Shown: one piece after another, positions 9,900 to 21,546 of the stretch
Layout: each line of letters begins with the position of its first letter
Position numbering within the stretch: position 1 is the first letter of the stretch
NCBI GenBank assembly: GCA_019914945.1
Contig: CM034100.1
Span: 9,435,096 to 9,499,095 of the forward strand
Origin: Typha latifolia
Lineage: Eukaryota > Streptophyta > Magnoliopsida > Poales > Typhaceae
Direction of reading: 5' to 3'
Length of the DNA stretch: 64,000 nucleotides
Translations under genes and position numbers: made by a program
The notes under the pieces: model-generated
The model's database searches: none
What the model saw: only the letters and a program-made list of their open reading frames with translations
What the model was told of the DNA's origin: nothing

Positions 9900-11250
9900 T
9901 TCCTGCTTTAATCTCCTTTGTCTCAACCTCTTCTACCTCGATCTGCTACTGTTCATCTATCTCATCCTTTGCAACACACTCATCATCCATCAGACCATCC
10001 TCCTCGGCCTCTGCATTAATAAGCATCACTGAACTAGTTTGTTGTGTGTAATGATATCCCGGTGTGAACTTCTCGTCGCACCTAAAGCACAACCCTTTAG
10101 CATTTTGTTCCTCCACCTAGGCAGTTATGACAGTCTGTAGAGTGGTCCTAGGAGTTGTCTTCAAATCTAATGAAGTGTGAAAGGTAGGTCGTTGTCTACT
10201 TGTACCTACTAGGGTCTTCGGTAGGTAAACCAAGCTACTAGGGCCGCTTGGTTTCATCTGTGGCTTGTTGGACCATGGATGCTTCGTATGCCCTCTAAGT
10301 GGTCAATGTTTGTCCTTCGAGAGCAAAGCATCCTCCACCACTTGCCCTAGGTTCAAAGGTTGCAAGGCACGTACATCGGCTTGGACTTTTTCCCTTAATT
10401 CGGCAATAAAAGTAACTTTGAGTTGCTAGTCCATCCAAGGTGATACACATCGGCTTGACACTCGCTTGAACACTTCTTGGTATGCCCTCAACATCATTTT
10501 CTAGACTGTCTTTGTCAACATAGCATCAAAGCCCTCGTATTCCGATGATCCAAACCATTTGTAGATCAAATGACAAAATTCCGCTCAAGTTGCTATTTCT
10601 CTATGCATCGTCGTTGAGCGATACCACCGCAATGTCGCGTCTTTTAAATGAAAAGATGCAAGGAGCACTTTTTTATTTTCTTCGGTGCCATGGGGAGGAT
10701 GCTCCTTGGCCATTCCACCTCTCTATGGCATCCTCTTGCAGCACCCATGATATTATCTTCTTCTTCACCCCCCTCAATCTAGGAATCATCATCATCTTTG
10801 TCAACAAATCGCACCCATCGATGAGGTTCAACTTTCCTTGCCTCGAGCGTGGCTTCTCTCCCTTGCCCTTGGTCGATCGGTGGAACCCTCATGGGGGGCT
10901 CTGGTGTGTAAGATCCGGATACCTCATGTCCTCGGTTTGGCCCTTCTCGAATTGTCCGCAACAAACCCGCATTTTGATGCGCGATGGTCTGACTTAAGGT
11001 TCCAATGGTTTGGGCAAAGATGGTGGACAAGATTTGTCACAAGGATTCAATAGACCCTGATAGCATCTCTATGTTTAGGTCGATGCTGAAGTTGGGGAGG
11101 CAGCACTGTGTGCTCGTGCTCCTCTTGCCATTGGTTGCCCGCTAGTGGAGGCATAGAGTTCCTCTCTCTCGCTCGCGTGGATGTCCCTTCATCTTCTTAT
11201 CCTTTTTGTGTCACCTTTGGATCTAGTGGTTGGCATCATTGTGGCCAAGG
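9900..11250 (-). pseudogene. Ty3/gypsy gag remnant with zinc knuckle
   Basis: Minus strand. The zinc knuckle reads KGLCFRCDEKFTPGYH (about 10055-10105), followed downstream by an acidic linker towards the protease. Upstream are gag capsid pieces, and an N-terminal segment (TIFAQTIGTLSQTIAHQNAG, about 10968-11027) with an acidic stretch ending DDDDS. The frame breaks repeatedly between 10100 and 10780. Gag packages the element RNA. The primer-binding site follows at 11258-11269 in the expected order. Confidence 0.8.
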
Positions 11251-11257
11251 AAGGTGA

Positions 11258-11269
11258 CTCCAATACCAA
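11258..11269 (-). other. Primer-binding site
   Basis: Minus strand TTGGTATTGGAG, close to the initiator tRNA-Met core TTGGTATCAGAG. It lies between the LTR (ending CGTAATA near 11273) and gag. Confidence 0.65.
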
Positions 11270-11272
11270 CTT

Positions 11273-12250
11273 ATTACGATTGCTCTTGAGGAAGATGATT
11301 ATCTATTCAATTTGCTAATCTAGATAAAACTTAACACAAAACTTTCGAAGGCAATAGGGATCGATCCAACCATTGGAACGATTTGAGATTCAGATATGCT
11401 GTTCCTCTAGAAGTTAAGAATCTAACGCAAATTAGAATCTCATCGATCAGGCTAAGTTATGCATAAGAAGAATTGGGCAGTCTGTCATCGGTTATAAAGC
11501 CCATAGTTTTGTGCCTCAAAGCTTATTGAATCATTACAACTATGCTAACCATTCGACTTCGCACTGCCTAGTAGCACCAAGTTGTCTTGATCATCCAATC
11601 CCTGAGTTGAACCGTCAGCCACTCACTCCTATGCCATTTGCAAGTTGACTCGGAGATAGACTTGGGCGAAGGATCGTTAATGATAGATCAAAGGTTATGA
11701 AGGAAATAATAACCAAGAGGTCGAAGGTGATGGGATGGCATGGATATTGTGGTTTGGGAGATGATGATGGCTGTGGTGGATGAATTAATATCTTGAGTAA
11801 GATGAAGTGGGAGAAGGTAATTTCCAAGTATGGCTGGTTGTTAGAATGATGAGGGAGAAGTGACAGAGGATTAATCTTGGCCATAGATGAAAGCTCGGGT
11901 TGGATACCGAGGAGGAGGAAGGAGGCTACTTTTTCACAATATTTGGAGGCTAGCCAATTATTCAAAAACCCTAAACAAATTCTAATATGAAACGACTTAA
12001 CCAAAGTGCATTCAAGCGCCCCTCGATCACGTTCGAATAGTTAAAAGTAGGGCTCTAGATATGCAAATGTGAACCAGGCGTTCGAATGCACTTCAATTGT
12101 ATTCAAACAGCCAAAAATCGTGCTCTACATATGTGAACGCTATTTAGACGTTCAAACGCCCAAAATAGGGCTCTAAATGTTCAAATGTGAATTAGGCGTT
12201 TGAACGGACGCCTTCCACTTGCGTTCGAATGCACCTGCCAAAAGTTATCT
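11273..12250 (-). repeat. Family C LTR, 5' LTR of the minus-strand element
   Basis: Begins next to the primer-binding site and extends through a block with repeated TTCGAACGC and TTCAAACGC words (12020-12240), as in the C LTRs at 2169 and 22936. The outer limit is not sharp; it runs out near 12250, where the next element's RT debris is close. Confidence 0.6.
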
Positions 12251-12329
12251 CATTTTTCTAAAAAAGACAAAAAATGATACAACTTGAAGCGGTTTGGTCA
12301 TGTCCAATTTGTATCTCAATCAAAAATCA

Positions 12330-12720
12330 TAACAAAAAAGATCATTCATCAACCCTTGGAACATCGTCGATGCATTGGTGAGCTCAAACAGCATGACTCA
12401 GAACTTGTAATGACCATCGTGAGTCTAGAATGTCATTTGTGTACATTTGTTGGATAGACTCTAATTTGGTGGTTCCTAGCTCTTAAGTCAAGCTTGTTGA
12501 AGTAAGCCAACTACGTGAGCTCATCTAGCAGCTCCTCGATCACCGGTATTGGGTACTGGTCCTTGACGATAATCACATTCGAAGCTCGGTAGTCGATGCA
12601 AAATTGCCAATTTGCTAGATGATGCCATGCTCGAGCATCTCGGCCACCAATTTGCTGATCTCATCTTTTTGGACATAGGGGTATAGATACGGCCGAACAT
12701 TTGCTAGTTCAGCACCAAGA
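12330..12720 (-). pseudogene. Ty3/gypsy RT remnant of a second minus-strand element
   Basis: Minus strand. [20 protein letters not shown] (about 12618-12680) is the RT N-terminus and [25 protein letters not shown] the next block (about 12510-12600). About twenty codons normally lying between these two blocks are deleted. A later segment (THDGHYKF, TMFQGLMNDLF) follows to about 12340, where the RT stops before the catalytic double-Asp motif. The protease that should precede the RT is also missing, so this copy lost at least two internal pieces. Confidence 0.82.
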
Positions 12721-12959
12721 ATGATATGAATTTGATGATCATGTCGACGGCAGCCCTCGTGGCTCCTCAAAAAGGTCACTAAATTCCTGCAATAAGTCCA
12801 TCGTATTAGCGAGTACTTCAGCAAGTGTTTGATGTTTAGCTTCGTTAGGAGCCATTTGCATAAGTTGAGCTCGGTCCCCTGCACATGGAAGACCAAGCAA
12901 TGGCTAGTGTGAATTTCCTCAAATCCATCAATTAACATCACCGATCTAACCGGTTTGGC

Positions 12960-13070
12960 ACAACGATGACCTAGTGTGAAATTTTTATCGCAGTGAAAAC
13001 AAAGGCCCTTAGACCTTCGCTCCACAACTTGGACTGGTGTGAGTGCTTGACTAGGACCTCTAGGTGTGTA
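12960..13070 (-). pseudogene. Gag zinc knuckle remnant
   Basis: Minus strand VVERRSKGLCFHCDKNFTLG followed by HRCAKPVRSVMLIDG. This is a CCHC-like knuckle of the same kind as in the elements at 10055-10105 and 24420-24490. It lies between gag (13110-14160) and the RT debris, in normal gypsy order apart from the missing protease. Confidence 0.8.
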
Positions 13071-13109
13071 CTTTACATCGTGGGATGGCCTCAAGGGTGC
13101 TTAAGAGGG

Positions 13110-14160
13110 CACCATTGTAGCAGCAGTCCGTGGTACACTCGCGGCATTTCCAGTCACCATGGTAGGCCGAGCCAGGTAGTGGCTATCTCGGCTTGCCCAA
13201 CTCGGTTTGAGGTGTATCCTCATTGCTCAGTGCTTGTCTCCATCAACACTGCATCCTCAAAGGCTTCCTTCAAGGTTCGAGGTCTTATAGCCCTCACATC
13301 GGCTTGTATATCTCCTCGCAGCCCCGAGATGAAAGTTCTATGAAGTTGTTGATTGGTCCAAGGAGGATAGCAGTGACTGCTTATCCTCTCAAATTCTTCT
13401 CGATAGGCACCAATAGTGGTTCTTTGGATAGTCTTTGAGAGGAGAGCATCAAAATCTTCATACCCTAACGCTCCAAAGCACCGAGTGATGTCGGTATAGA
13501 AATCCATCCACCTTTCAATTGGTTCATGCATGTTGGCCATTCGAAAGCAATGATGTGCCTCATCTTCAAGGTGGAAGCTCGCAAGCATCACCTTTTGTTC
13601 TTCCATAGTTCCTTAGTAAGCAAAAAATTGTTCCACTTGATATAACTAATTTACCAGGTTGCCACCTTTGAACCTCGAAAAGTCGAGACGCATGGTTCGC
13701 CCAGGAATACTATTGTCTCGATTCAGATCATATCTGAACCCTAGTTTGACCTATGGGGGATGCGTCATGATTGGCTAATGATCCCTCCTTTGGTTGATGT
13801 CAATTTGATGAGGTTCCAGTCTTTGCCCGATGGTCGAAACCCCCAAATTAATCACCTTCAAGGTTTGCCGAATAGATGGGCTCACCCATTAGTTGGCCGT
13901 GCAAAACCACCCTTGTTGGTCGCTGACCTAGGGTAGGTGGCAGCAGAGGTTCTTGCTGGTGAAGGGGATGGTGCAGCAGTGGTGTGTTTGTAGGAGAAGA
14001 CTTGCGTCGAAAAGTCATCGACATGTTTCTATTCGCTGAGGCTTCTCTTGTTGCTCGTATTTCTCGCATCATCCAATCATAGCTTGAATTCTAGGCTCTT
14101 CCACGCTTGGATTTAGTTGGGCGGCTCCGCAAGTGGAGATTCTCATAGCTATTTTCTCCT
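13110..14160 (-). pseudogene. Ty3/gypsy gag remnant
   Basis: Minus strand. The longest open stretch, 13220-13606, encodes a retrotransposon gag capsid segment: VMLASFHLEDEAHHCF, IERWMDFYTDITRCFG, YREEFERISSHCYPPW, FISGLRGDIQADVRAIRP and LKEAFEDAVLMET. The N-terminal part (13610-14160) is present but shifted, with pieces such as MMREIRATREASANRN at about 14025-14072. The same capsid segment is found at about 23985-24240 and 38850-39020. Confidence 0.85.
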
Positions 14161-14226
14161 CATTTTGTCATGTGGCCATGACTTTAGTTGTCGTCATCAA
14201 AAGCATGTGTCCGAGAAACGATGGCT

Positions 14227-14240
14227 ATGATACCACTTTA
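14227..14240 (-). other. Primer-binding site
   Basis: Minus strand AGTGGTATCATAGCC-like sequence (core TGGTATCA) between gag and the LTR that starts near 14243. Confidence 0.65.
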
Positions 14241-14242
14241 AT

Positions 14243-15050
14243 ACAATCTCCTCTTAAAAAGGGTTGATTCGACACGCAACTAGATCTGGGTAGAAATTTA
14301 TATGAAGCTTTCGAGAGATTTTCTAATGGATCTAGTTATTGGATTGATGTAAAATTATGATATGCTGTAGCCATGGGAAAGAGCTTTTGAATGAATCTAA
14401 GTTCACCTGAATTGGATGGCTAAGTCAAAATATATCTTTGAAGTAGTGTACAAAGGTTCGAAGTTCAGAACCAATTAATCCAAATTTGAGTAGGAATTGA
14501 GATCTCTGGTGAAAGCATGGACACCTAGGTGGAATATGGTGGGTAGTAGATTGACAATGATGGGGTGGCACTAGTAGGGTTGATGGTGGTGGAAGTGGGA
14601 GAAGTGGGCCTCCCTTAAAGGTCTAAGGTGGTAGGCCAGTCGACGGGGGTTAAAAGCAGCGTAGTCAGGATAGTGGCTTCTACTAAGGGAGAAAGGAATA
14701 AGGAAGAAGGGGAGGAAGCAGATTAGGGTATTGAATTCAATTCATTCAATAAAAATTTAATGAGGCTGTCTTTCACATATTTAGAGACTAACCTATCCAC
14801 CAAACAATTAAAGAAACTAGACCTAATATAAGCTTTCTCGCCTAGTGTGTTCGAATGGCATTGCAGGGTGTTCGAACGACCAAAACAGTGTCTCTGAATG
14901 TGTGAATGTGATGTAGGCGTTCGAAAGCCCTGTCCTTGCATTCAACTAGTCAAAGCAGTGTCTCTATATAGGCGAACGCAATGCAAGCATTTGAACGCCC
15001 TTTCCTTGCTTTCGAATGCACTAGCTAGAAAACTTATTTATCAAGAAAAC
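14243..15050 (-). repeat. Family C LTR, 5' LTR of the second minus-strand element
   Basis: Starts beside the primer-binding site and resembles the LTR at 11273-12250 in its first part. The block at 14845-15020 contains five degenerate GTTCGAA(T/C)G words. The outer end is unclear. Confidence 0.6.
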
Positions 15051-15149
15051 TAAGAAATTAAAACAGAAATAGATTCACAAGTCGTATCCATGCACGTGAT
15101 GACCCAAGTCGTATCATTCTTAATCTTCTTAGAATGTTACTTCATTCTT

Positions 15150-15440
15150 TAGTAGATAAAGTCCTAATTGGAAGATATTTTGATTACAAAAGTTGTATAT
15201 ATATCACAATGTTATCGATCTTATCCAAGTAGTTTCATAATATTTAGACTTGGATGAATATCTTTTGAATATTTTTCTACACCTACGCAGAAGTTAATTG
15301 AACTGAACTTAGATAATTAAATAAACTCTAACATACTTAAACTCTAATTAAGCTATATAAGTAAAATAAATAAGATAGCTAGACTTGATCCATCGAGCCC
15401 ATTGTCTCCATGATATGATCTGAGTTGACTTGGTTAACAT
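15150..15440 (-). repeat. Family B LTR fragment
   Basis: On the minus strand this matches the first third of the B LTR (TAGCTATCTTATTTATTT; GAATATTTTTCTACACCTACGC corresponds to the AATATTTTT...GCGCAG block). It ends at the complement of the GATCTAGGTC start region, near 15437. Confidence 0.6.
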
Positions 15441-16522
15441 TAGACTTCTATTTCTATTTAATATCATATTAATTTTTTATTTCTTAGTAAAAACTAACGA
15501 TTTCTTTTGTTCATATTTTGATGCTTACTTTGGCTAAAACTTCAACTCATATTTTCTATACTCTTTAGGAATGTTTACATAGGTGATATGTATAAGTTTT
15601 TACTAGGTTTAGATGCATATCTAGACTAATATGTGATAGATGTTGAATCAAGAAACTGTCTTCTATGATTGCCAAGTGAGACCATTTTAGATGAGAAAGA
15701 ACATTTGAATTGTTAATAATGAAAATAGAAGATGGAAGAAGAATGAGAGGATGAACATGCTAAAAGAATGAGGGAAAAAAAGATGGAAGGAGGAAGATAC
15801 ATGTTAAGGGGAAAGACATGGAAGCTTTTTTTTTAGTTTGTTAGGCTTAAATTAGTAAATGAGTTAATGAGGTAATTTAACCGGTATTAGTTTTGCTGTT
15901 TTAAGACACAAGAGTCTTTTTTAGATTTATTAAAGCTTAATTAGTAAAAGAGGTTCGAAAATATAATTCGACAATAGTGGACCCATTTCTATTAATTAGA
16001 AAACCGAGGGGCTTTTTAGTAGAAATTGTCCCATTTGGACAACTCTCATATTTTTAAATTCATGTGACCTCATAAATTATAAAAATCTTTTCATTCTTTA
16101 GAGATATTAATAATATATTAAATTAATTATTTCATCCTTACTTTTTTATTTTATAAAATAAGAGTAAACTGATTTGCAGAGAGTAGAACTGACTATTTTA
16201 CGAAGAAATACTACAGTAAAATCGGACAACAATTTTTAGTTATTTTTAATATATTAGAAAACTGTTAGAAAAATTGTTGTACAATGAATTTTTTTTCACC
16301 ATCATTTTTATATAAATAGCTTTTGGAGAAAGAAATCATTTCAGAGGAATTGTTTTCTGTGAAAACTATTTATATAAAGAAAATGACTAAAACTCGCTGT
16401 CAGAGATGGCGATTTCACTATAGTAATAATGTGGAAAATGGTTTGAATAATATTGTATATAATGTTGTATTTTGGAGAATATTTTGTACTATTGTAATAT
16501 TTTGGTAAAGAAAAACAGATGG
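15441..16522 (+). other. AT-rich DNA, no feature recognised
   Basis: About 1.1 kb of AT-rich sequence between the LTR fragment and the MITE. No frame with recognisable protein similarity, no clear repeat structure and no RNA gene were seen. Confidence 0.5.
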
Positions 16523-16526
16523 TTAA

Positions 16527-17433
16527 GAGCATCTCCAACGCTCGAGCAAATATGGAACCAAAAATAGAGCAAGAGCCCGGTGCACTCCAACGCACCGGGC
16601 TCCATATATATTAAAATAATAATATAATATATATTATTATATTAGCTATTTTAAATTACTTAATAGATCATCTTAGCGTTATTATTTTTTAATAAAAAAT
16701 ATATAGTTAGAAAACTCTCATCGAGATCTTTAAAATAATGCTAATATTTAATAGTTTTAAAAGTAATTTTAAATTACTAATTTTTTAATTAAACACATCG
16801 AAATTACATACTCGACATAGGAAGATCCAAGATAAAGAGATTTATTTTGAGCTTCGAAATGCACTAATTGAACACTTATGGCAGAGGCATGAGAATGAAG
16901 GAATATAAATTTTAATGTAATTTTTATTTAATATATTTTATTTTTAATGTATTTTATGTTTGATGTATTTTATATCTAATGTATTTTAATTTTTAATATT
17001 TACATTGGGGATAATTTTGAGTAATTATATTTTAGGATATATAATTTATTAGACTCATTTTTATAAATAAATAAAAAATTAAATTTAAATTAACTCAAAA
17101 ATAATTTAATATTAGACTCATTTTAATGGTCTCGATGAGACCTTTCCAATGGTATTATTTTTATTAAAAATAGATTAGTAAAACTAATTATATATTCAGT
17201 TTAACTAACTAAATTATTTAATAAAGGATACTAATTGAATTAAAATTATTGAATATAATAATTATTGAGTAATTTTGGTATTTTCAAAAAGTTGATATGA
17301 TAAATAGAGCCGGGCTCCATTTTCATGGTGGGGCTCCACTATTTCTAGCTCCAAATTTATAGCTAGGTTTAGAACCCCGTTGGAACTCAATGGGGCTCCA
17401 AATTTGGAATTTGGAGCTAGGTTGAAGGTGCTC
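16527..17433. mobile_element. PIF/Harbinger-like MITE
   Basis: Terminal inverted repeats GAGCATCTCCAAC (16527-16539) and GTTGAAGGTGCTC (17421-17433, complement GAGCACCTTCAAC). They are flanked by TAA on the left and TTA on the right, the trinucleotide target preferred by PIF/Harbinger elements, although the two flanks are not identical. Subterminal GCCCGGTGCACTCC and GGGCTCCA words recur near both ends (16560-16605, 17305-17400). There is no transposase, so it is non-autonomous. At about 0.9 kb it is long for a MITE. It ends about 30 bp before a G-box and 170 bp before the start codon of the gene at 17603. Confidence 0.75.
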
Positions 17434-17461
17434 TTATGGAAGGATTATTTCAGCTGAAAGT

Positions 17462-17467
17462 CACGTG
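17462..17467 (+). promoter_or_regulatory. G-box (CACGTG)
   Basis: A perfect palindromic CACGTG 136 bp upstream of the start codon at 17603. It is the binding core of plant bZIP and bHLH factors. The position fits a proximal promoter or 5' leader; activity is inferred only. Confidence 0.45.
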
Positions 17468-17602
17468 TTAGTAACTGATATCTTTTGAGTTCCATTTCCC
17501 TGCGCCGGCGCTCCCTATTACGAGGTTTTGTCGATCGATGCACAGATTTTTGCAGCGACGCAGAATATAGAAAAGAGAAGGGGGAAGAGAAGATCGGAGG
17601 AG

Positions 17603-17878
17603 ATGGTGTCGTATAGGTGGGCGTACTTCCGAATCATGACGGGAACCATCCTCGGCGGCGTCCTCGGCTTCTATGTTATGCACCGAGTTGAGAAGAGCTA
17701 CAAGGCAAACCCCTTTCTCTTCTACTACTCTATTACTAGCTTTCTTCTTTCCTTATGAGGTGGGTTTGCCATGCAGGAGAAGATGAAGGAGAGACTAGCG
17801 AAGTACGAGATGGAGATGAAGAAGAGGGCACAAACCCAGCAACAAAAGGATCAATCGGAGCTCTTACCAGATTCTTGA
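17603..17878 (+). CDS. Small single-pass membrane protein gene, two exons, GC-AG intron
   Basis: Exon 1 is 17603-17704 and exon 2 is 17777-17878, giving 67 residues. The start MVSYRWAYFRIMTGTILGGV has a glycine-rich hydrophobic segment (about residues 10-27, ending LGFYVMHRVE). The rest is a charged, probably helical tail (EKMKERLAKYEMEMKKRA) ending in a glutamine-rich stretch. The intron (72 bp, 17705-17776) would use a GC donor (CTACAAG/GCAAAC) and the acceptor ATGCAG. No GT lies near, and reading through gives only a hydrophobic tail and an early stop. The protein looks like the small plant proteins of unknown function that begin with a YRWAY-type motif; I do not know its role. A short N-terminal anchor with a basic tail suggests a membrane, perhaps of an organelle. 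AATAAA at 18081-18086 could serve polyadenylation. It is the only convincing host gene in the window. Confidence 0.75.
17705..17776 (+). other. Predicted GC-AG intron
   Basis: Starts GCAAAC and ends CCATGCAG, with a pyrimidine-rich middle (CCCCTTTCTCTTC, TTTCTTCTTTCC). It joins AAG (Lys34) to GAG (Glu35) in phase 0. Confidence 0.6.
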
Positions 17879-18080
17879 ATCTCTTGAGCGGTTAGTTTTG
17901 CTTCTTATTTTCTTATTGAGAGGCTTGCGACAACAATCAGTTAGATCTATCCAATTACTTGCTAATGGATCGAATTCTATGACCGCAGTCTTAAGATAGG
18001 TGTTTGAGGTTCGTTCAGGCTTAGTATCGAACATATTTGGTCATTTGCTTGAAAAACGGTTTTTTTTCCCCGAATTGGGA

Positions 18081-18086
18081 AATAAA
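18081..18086 (+). terminator. Possible polyadenylation signal
   Basis: AATAAA about 200 bp after the stop codon of the 67-residue gene, in AT-rich DNA. The position fits a plant 3' UTR, but the motif is common by chance. Confidence 0.3.
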
Positions 18087-18089
18087 TGA

Positions 18090-19440
18090 GTACAAAATGT
18101 TCTTTGAGTTGAGCTTCTTGATGAAGGTATATTTCTGAGCATGAAATTCTCATGTATCTTTACTAAGCTTTTTTCTGATTTGATATTGATGTGAACATGT
18201 TCGTATTTTGTTCTACTGCAACATGGACATAGATATATGCTTGACATGATATTGTAAGTTCACATATGGAACTTGAATAAGATGTGTTAACTACTTATAC
18301 ACACATTATGAGGTTTGCTTGGATGCTTTAGGATATCGAAATTTTCATTCTTCTGCTGCTCCATATAGTATCTGGTTTTATCCAAAAAATTGTTATTATC
18401 CATTATTGTTGTTTATGGCTTATTAGAAACTTTCATCTAAACTCAGCTGATATTTGAGGTGATAGTGGGGATGCGCTCTCCACTAGATACAATTTGTTGC
18501 CATGTCAGATATCACGATAAAGGGGCAAGATAAGCCAGTTAAAGGGAGAGATAAAGGAGAATGATTTTTTTTTTCTTCTAAATTATTCTATTTGAGGCCA
18601 GAGAAAATTTTAGCTCTCTATTATGTGTGTTATTTTAAACTCGAAGTATACAGCCTTTGTTAAGCATAATTGGAGTTCTGTGCAAGTAAATAAATGTCAA
18701 ATCCCTACAAACAATATTAAATCAGAGAGATACAACATGAAAGAGATTTTAGCTTCATACTTGCCCTATAAAGAAATCATCTTTGTCCGTTACTTTATTA
18801 ATCTTGGTAGCACGAATACTTCTGTAATTTTGCTATATCCATATTGCATACGATACTTATTTGGTATTTCCAAAGTCGTCTTAGATAATTAAAGTATTCG
18901 ATCTATGAAAAATAACTTTAATGTTGTGGGAACTTATTAGATACTTCTTGGATCATTTCGAGAATCCTATCAATATGACTCAGAAGGAAAGTATAATCTT
19001 TCATTTCCTATTAGATCTAGAAGGTTCTCTTTGTGAAAAAAAATATCTGAGGCATAGTTTATGCATTTCCATGTGGCCTAATGAGGAAATCATGATATTA
19101 TTATCAATTTCTTATGATCTATAGTCTATAGATCGAATCCGCTTGTTTATCTTATGCTTTAGTTAGTAATGTACTACATTATATACTGAACCTTTTGTTA
19201 TGAATGGTATTTCTTTTAATGGATAAATTGGAGTCTCCTTATATAAACTAGGAAAATTTTGAAAATCCTTCCCCCGTTAAGGACTTTTTACAATTTGAAA
19301 CCTATCTCACAGTTATTTTTTTCTAAAAAAGCCCCTCCCTTTTACAAAAAAAAAATCTAATTAACATCTTACGTTTACTATTATAGCACCCAAATTTTAC
19401 CATGTCACAAATTTAGTAACCATACTTCACAAATCATTAA
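18090..19440 (+). other. AT-rich intergenic DNA, nothing assigned
   Basis: Short open frames here (for example at 18623-18892 and 18921-19124) show no recognisable domains. The base composition is that of non-coding DNA. A further untranslated exon of the upstream gene cannot be excluded. Confidence 0.5.
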
Positions 19441-19442
19441 AA

Positions 19443-19886
19443 TACCTTTGCTCAGAAAATAATCATCAAGATAACAATTACCCCTTGGGATAAGAATAAT
19501 TTAAAATTGAAGAATATTAAACTTAGTAGGAACATTTGAAACAAAAGTTTTATGATTGTGAGGGTAAAACCATTACATGAGGCCATTAGTGGCATTGATG
19601 AGCATAATTTAGAAATTTTAAAAGTATCACCTTGAATAAGATTGAATATTTTCTAGATTCTTATACCTTTGCTTAGAAAATAATCATCAAGATAACAGTT
19701 ATCCCTTGGGATAAGAATAATTTAAAATTGAAGAATATTAAACTTAGTAGGAATATTTAACACAAAAGTTTTATGATTGTGAGGGTAAAACCATTATATG
19801 AGGCCATTATTGGCATTGATGAGCATAATTTAGCAATTTTAAAAGTGTCACCTTGAATAAGATTGAATATTTTCTAGATTGTTATA
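19443..19886 (+). repeat. Two-copy 231-bp tandem duplication
   Basis: TACCTTTGCTCAGAAAATAA at 19443 is repeated with one change at 19674. The copies stay alike to TTTTCTAGATT before 19673 and near 19880. The unit is AT-rich and non-coding. Differences such as GAACATTTGAAAC against GAATATTTAACAC show the duplication is not recent. Confidence 0.9.
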
Positions 19887-21282
19887 CGTCACGATAAAGT
19901 GAGCTAAAATTAATCCAATGTGTTAACTGTTAAGACCTTTTTATTTTTTTGTAAAAGTTGGGATTTTTTTTTTGGAAATAATAGTAAGGTAGGGTTTAAA
20001 CCAAAATAAACCCATAAGGTATGGATTTTGTTTTGCAAATTTTCATATAAACTATCGTATGCTACAATAACATATACATTTATACATATATGAGTTACAT
20101 ATCCTAAGTGTATAGTAAGGTTGGGGTTTTGGCCGAAACCATCACGTTTCGGGCCGATCCCGACCGAAACGGGTGGGAACGGGTCGGATCCGACCCGGGG
20201 GGACATCAATAATTGATGTCTCCCCCACCTACCTCTCTCTCCCTTTTCTCTCTCTTTTCTTTCTTTTTCTCTTTTCTTTCTTTCTCTCTTTTCTTTCTTT
20301 CTCTCTTTTTCACCGGAGACTGAGTAGATCTCCGGTGACCTCGACCTCCGGCGACGTTCTCCGACGAAGATTTGACGACCTCGATCTTCGGTGACCTTGG
20401 TGAGTTTTTTTTCAGTTTTTAATTTTTTTTTTCATTGTGCAGCAGTTGCACCTGTAGCTGATGCTGCTGCAGTAGCAACACCAACAGTGATAGTAGCACC
20501 TGCTGGTGGTGCTGCTGCGTATGCAGTTACGCTGCTTAGCACCTACAGCAGCTACAGCAGGTGTTGCTGCCAATGTTGTAAAAAGCGGCTGCAGGTGGCA
20601 GGCGGCCACCCCAACGCCTAGCGCCTAGGCGAAAGGCGGTCGACAAAGCGGGTGACAAGGCGGTCTAGCAATTTTAATATAAATAAATAAATAAGTATAG
20701 TATATACAGAAATTTTAAAAGTGCACTAAACTAAAACACTAAATAACATAATCACATTGGCTAATTGCTTATTAGTGATAACTGAATAACTGAGATATCT
20801 ATTTACTAACTCTAGTTTATTCACATGAATCACATTTCAAAATCCTCTAATCAGAAATTATATACTTAAATAGCAGGCAATTAGTAATTCCCTCAATTAA
20901 TAATGCATGACATTGAAAAAAAATTCCTTCACTGTAATCTTAATTCAATAATTTATAAAGCAATTAGCAATTAACTCCTCTAAATTGGTTAGTTTTATTA
21001 AACCCGGTCCGCTATAAAACCCCACCTAGCACTATTTAGTGCCTAGGCAGCCCACCAAGGCACTTGGCTGCCTTTTGCCGACGCATTTCAACATGGTGGG
21101 GCGGCTGCCATGGCGGCCGCCTTTTTCGCTTTTCAGAACAGTGGCTGCTACTACTGCTTATGCTGCTCAGTACCTGCAGCAGCGCAGCACTATTGGGCCT
21201 GGTGTTCCACCTCATAAATTTTAAATTATTTTATATTTTATTTTGATTTTTGTTTATGTTTTTAGTTGCAGAATTAAAATAT

Positions 21283-21437
21283 CAATGGCTCCAAAAGAGA
21301 AGTCATATGATACTGACATTGGATGGCAATATTGCAACACTATTAGGAAAGATAAAAGACGTGTTAAATGCAATTGGTGTGGAAAGGAAATGAGTAGTGG
21401 TGTCAGCCGTTTGAAAGAATATTTAGCTGAAAGATAA
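21283..21437 (+). pseudogene. hAT transposase BED zinc-finger exon
   Basis: MAPKEKSYDTDIGWQYCNTI then KRRVKCNWCGKEMSSGVSRL: a BED-type finger with CNWC and a degenerate histidine end (the usual H-x-H region reads LKEYLAER). BED fingers bind the ends of hAT elements. The frame closes at 21437, just where related proteins continue with G-x-V-x-x-C; the following bases (GGAAATGTATTAGGTTGCAC) read in another frame as GNVLGCT, so a small frameshift is present. Confidence 0.8.
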
Positions 21438-21546
21438 GGAAATGTATTAGGTTGCACTTAAGTGTCCTTGGAAGTTAGAAAGCAGATGTTGGCTCATTTA
21501 ATCGGCAAAAAAAAAGGATAAACAATCTACACAACAAAGATAGTCA

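Noticed and set aside
10545..11053. 150-codon and 71-codon + strand frames
   Set aside because: They lie opposite the minus-strand gag, which has matching zinc knuckle, protease and primer-binding site.
20391..20621. Alanine-rich frame at the start of the hAT element
   Set aside because: It comes from GCT/GCA repeats (20440-20570) in the leader, with frames open on both strands.
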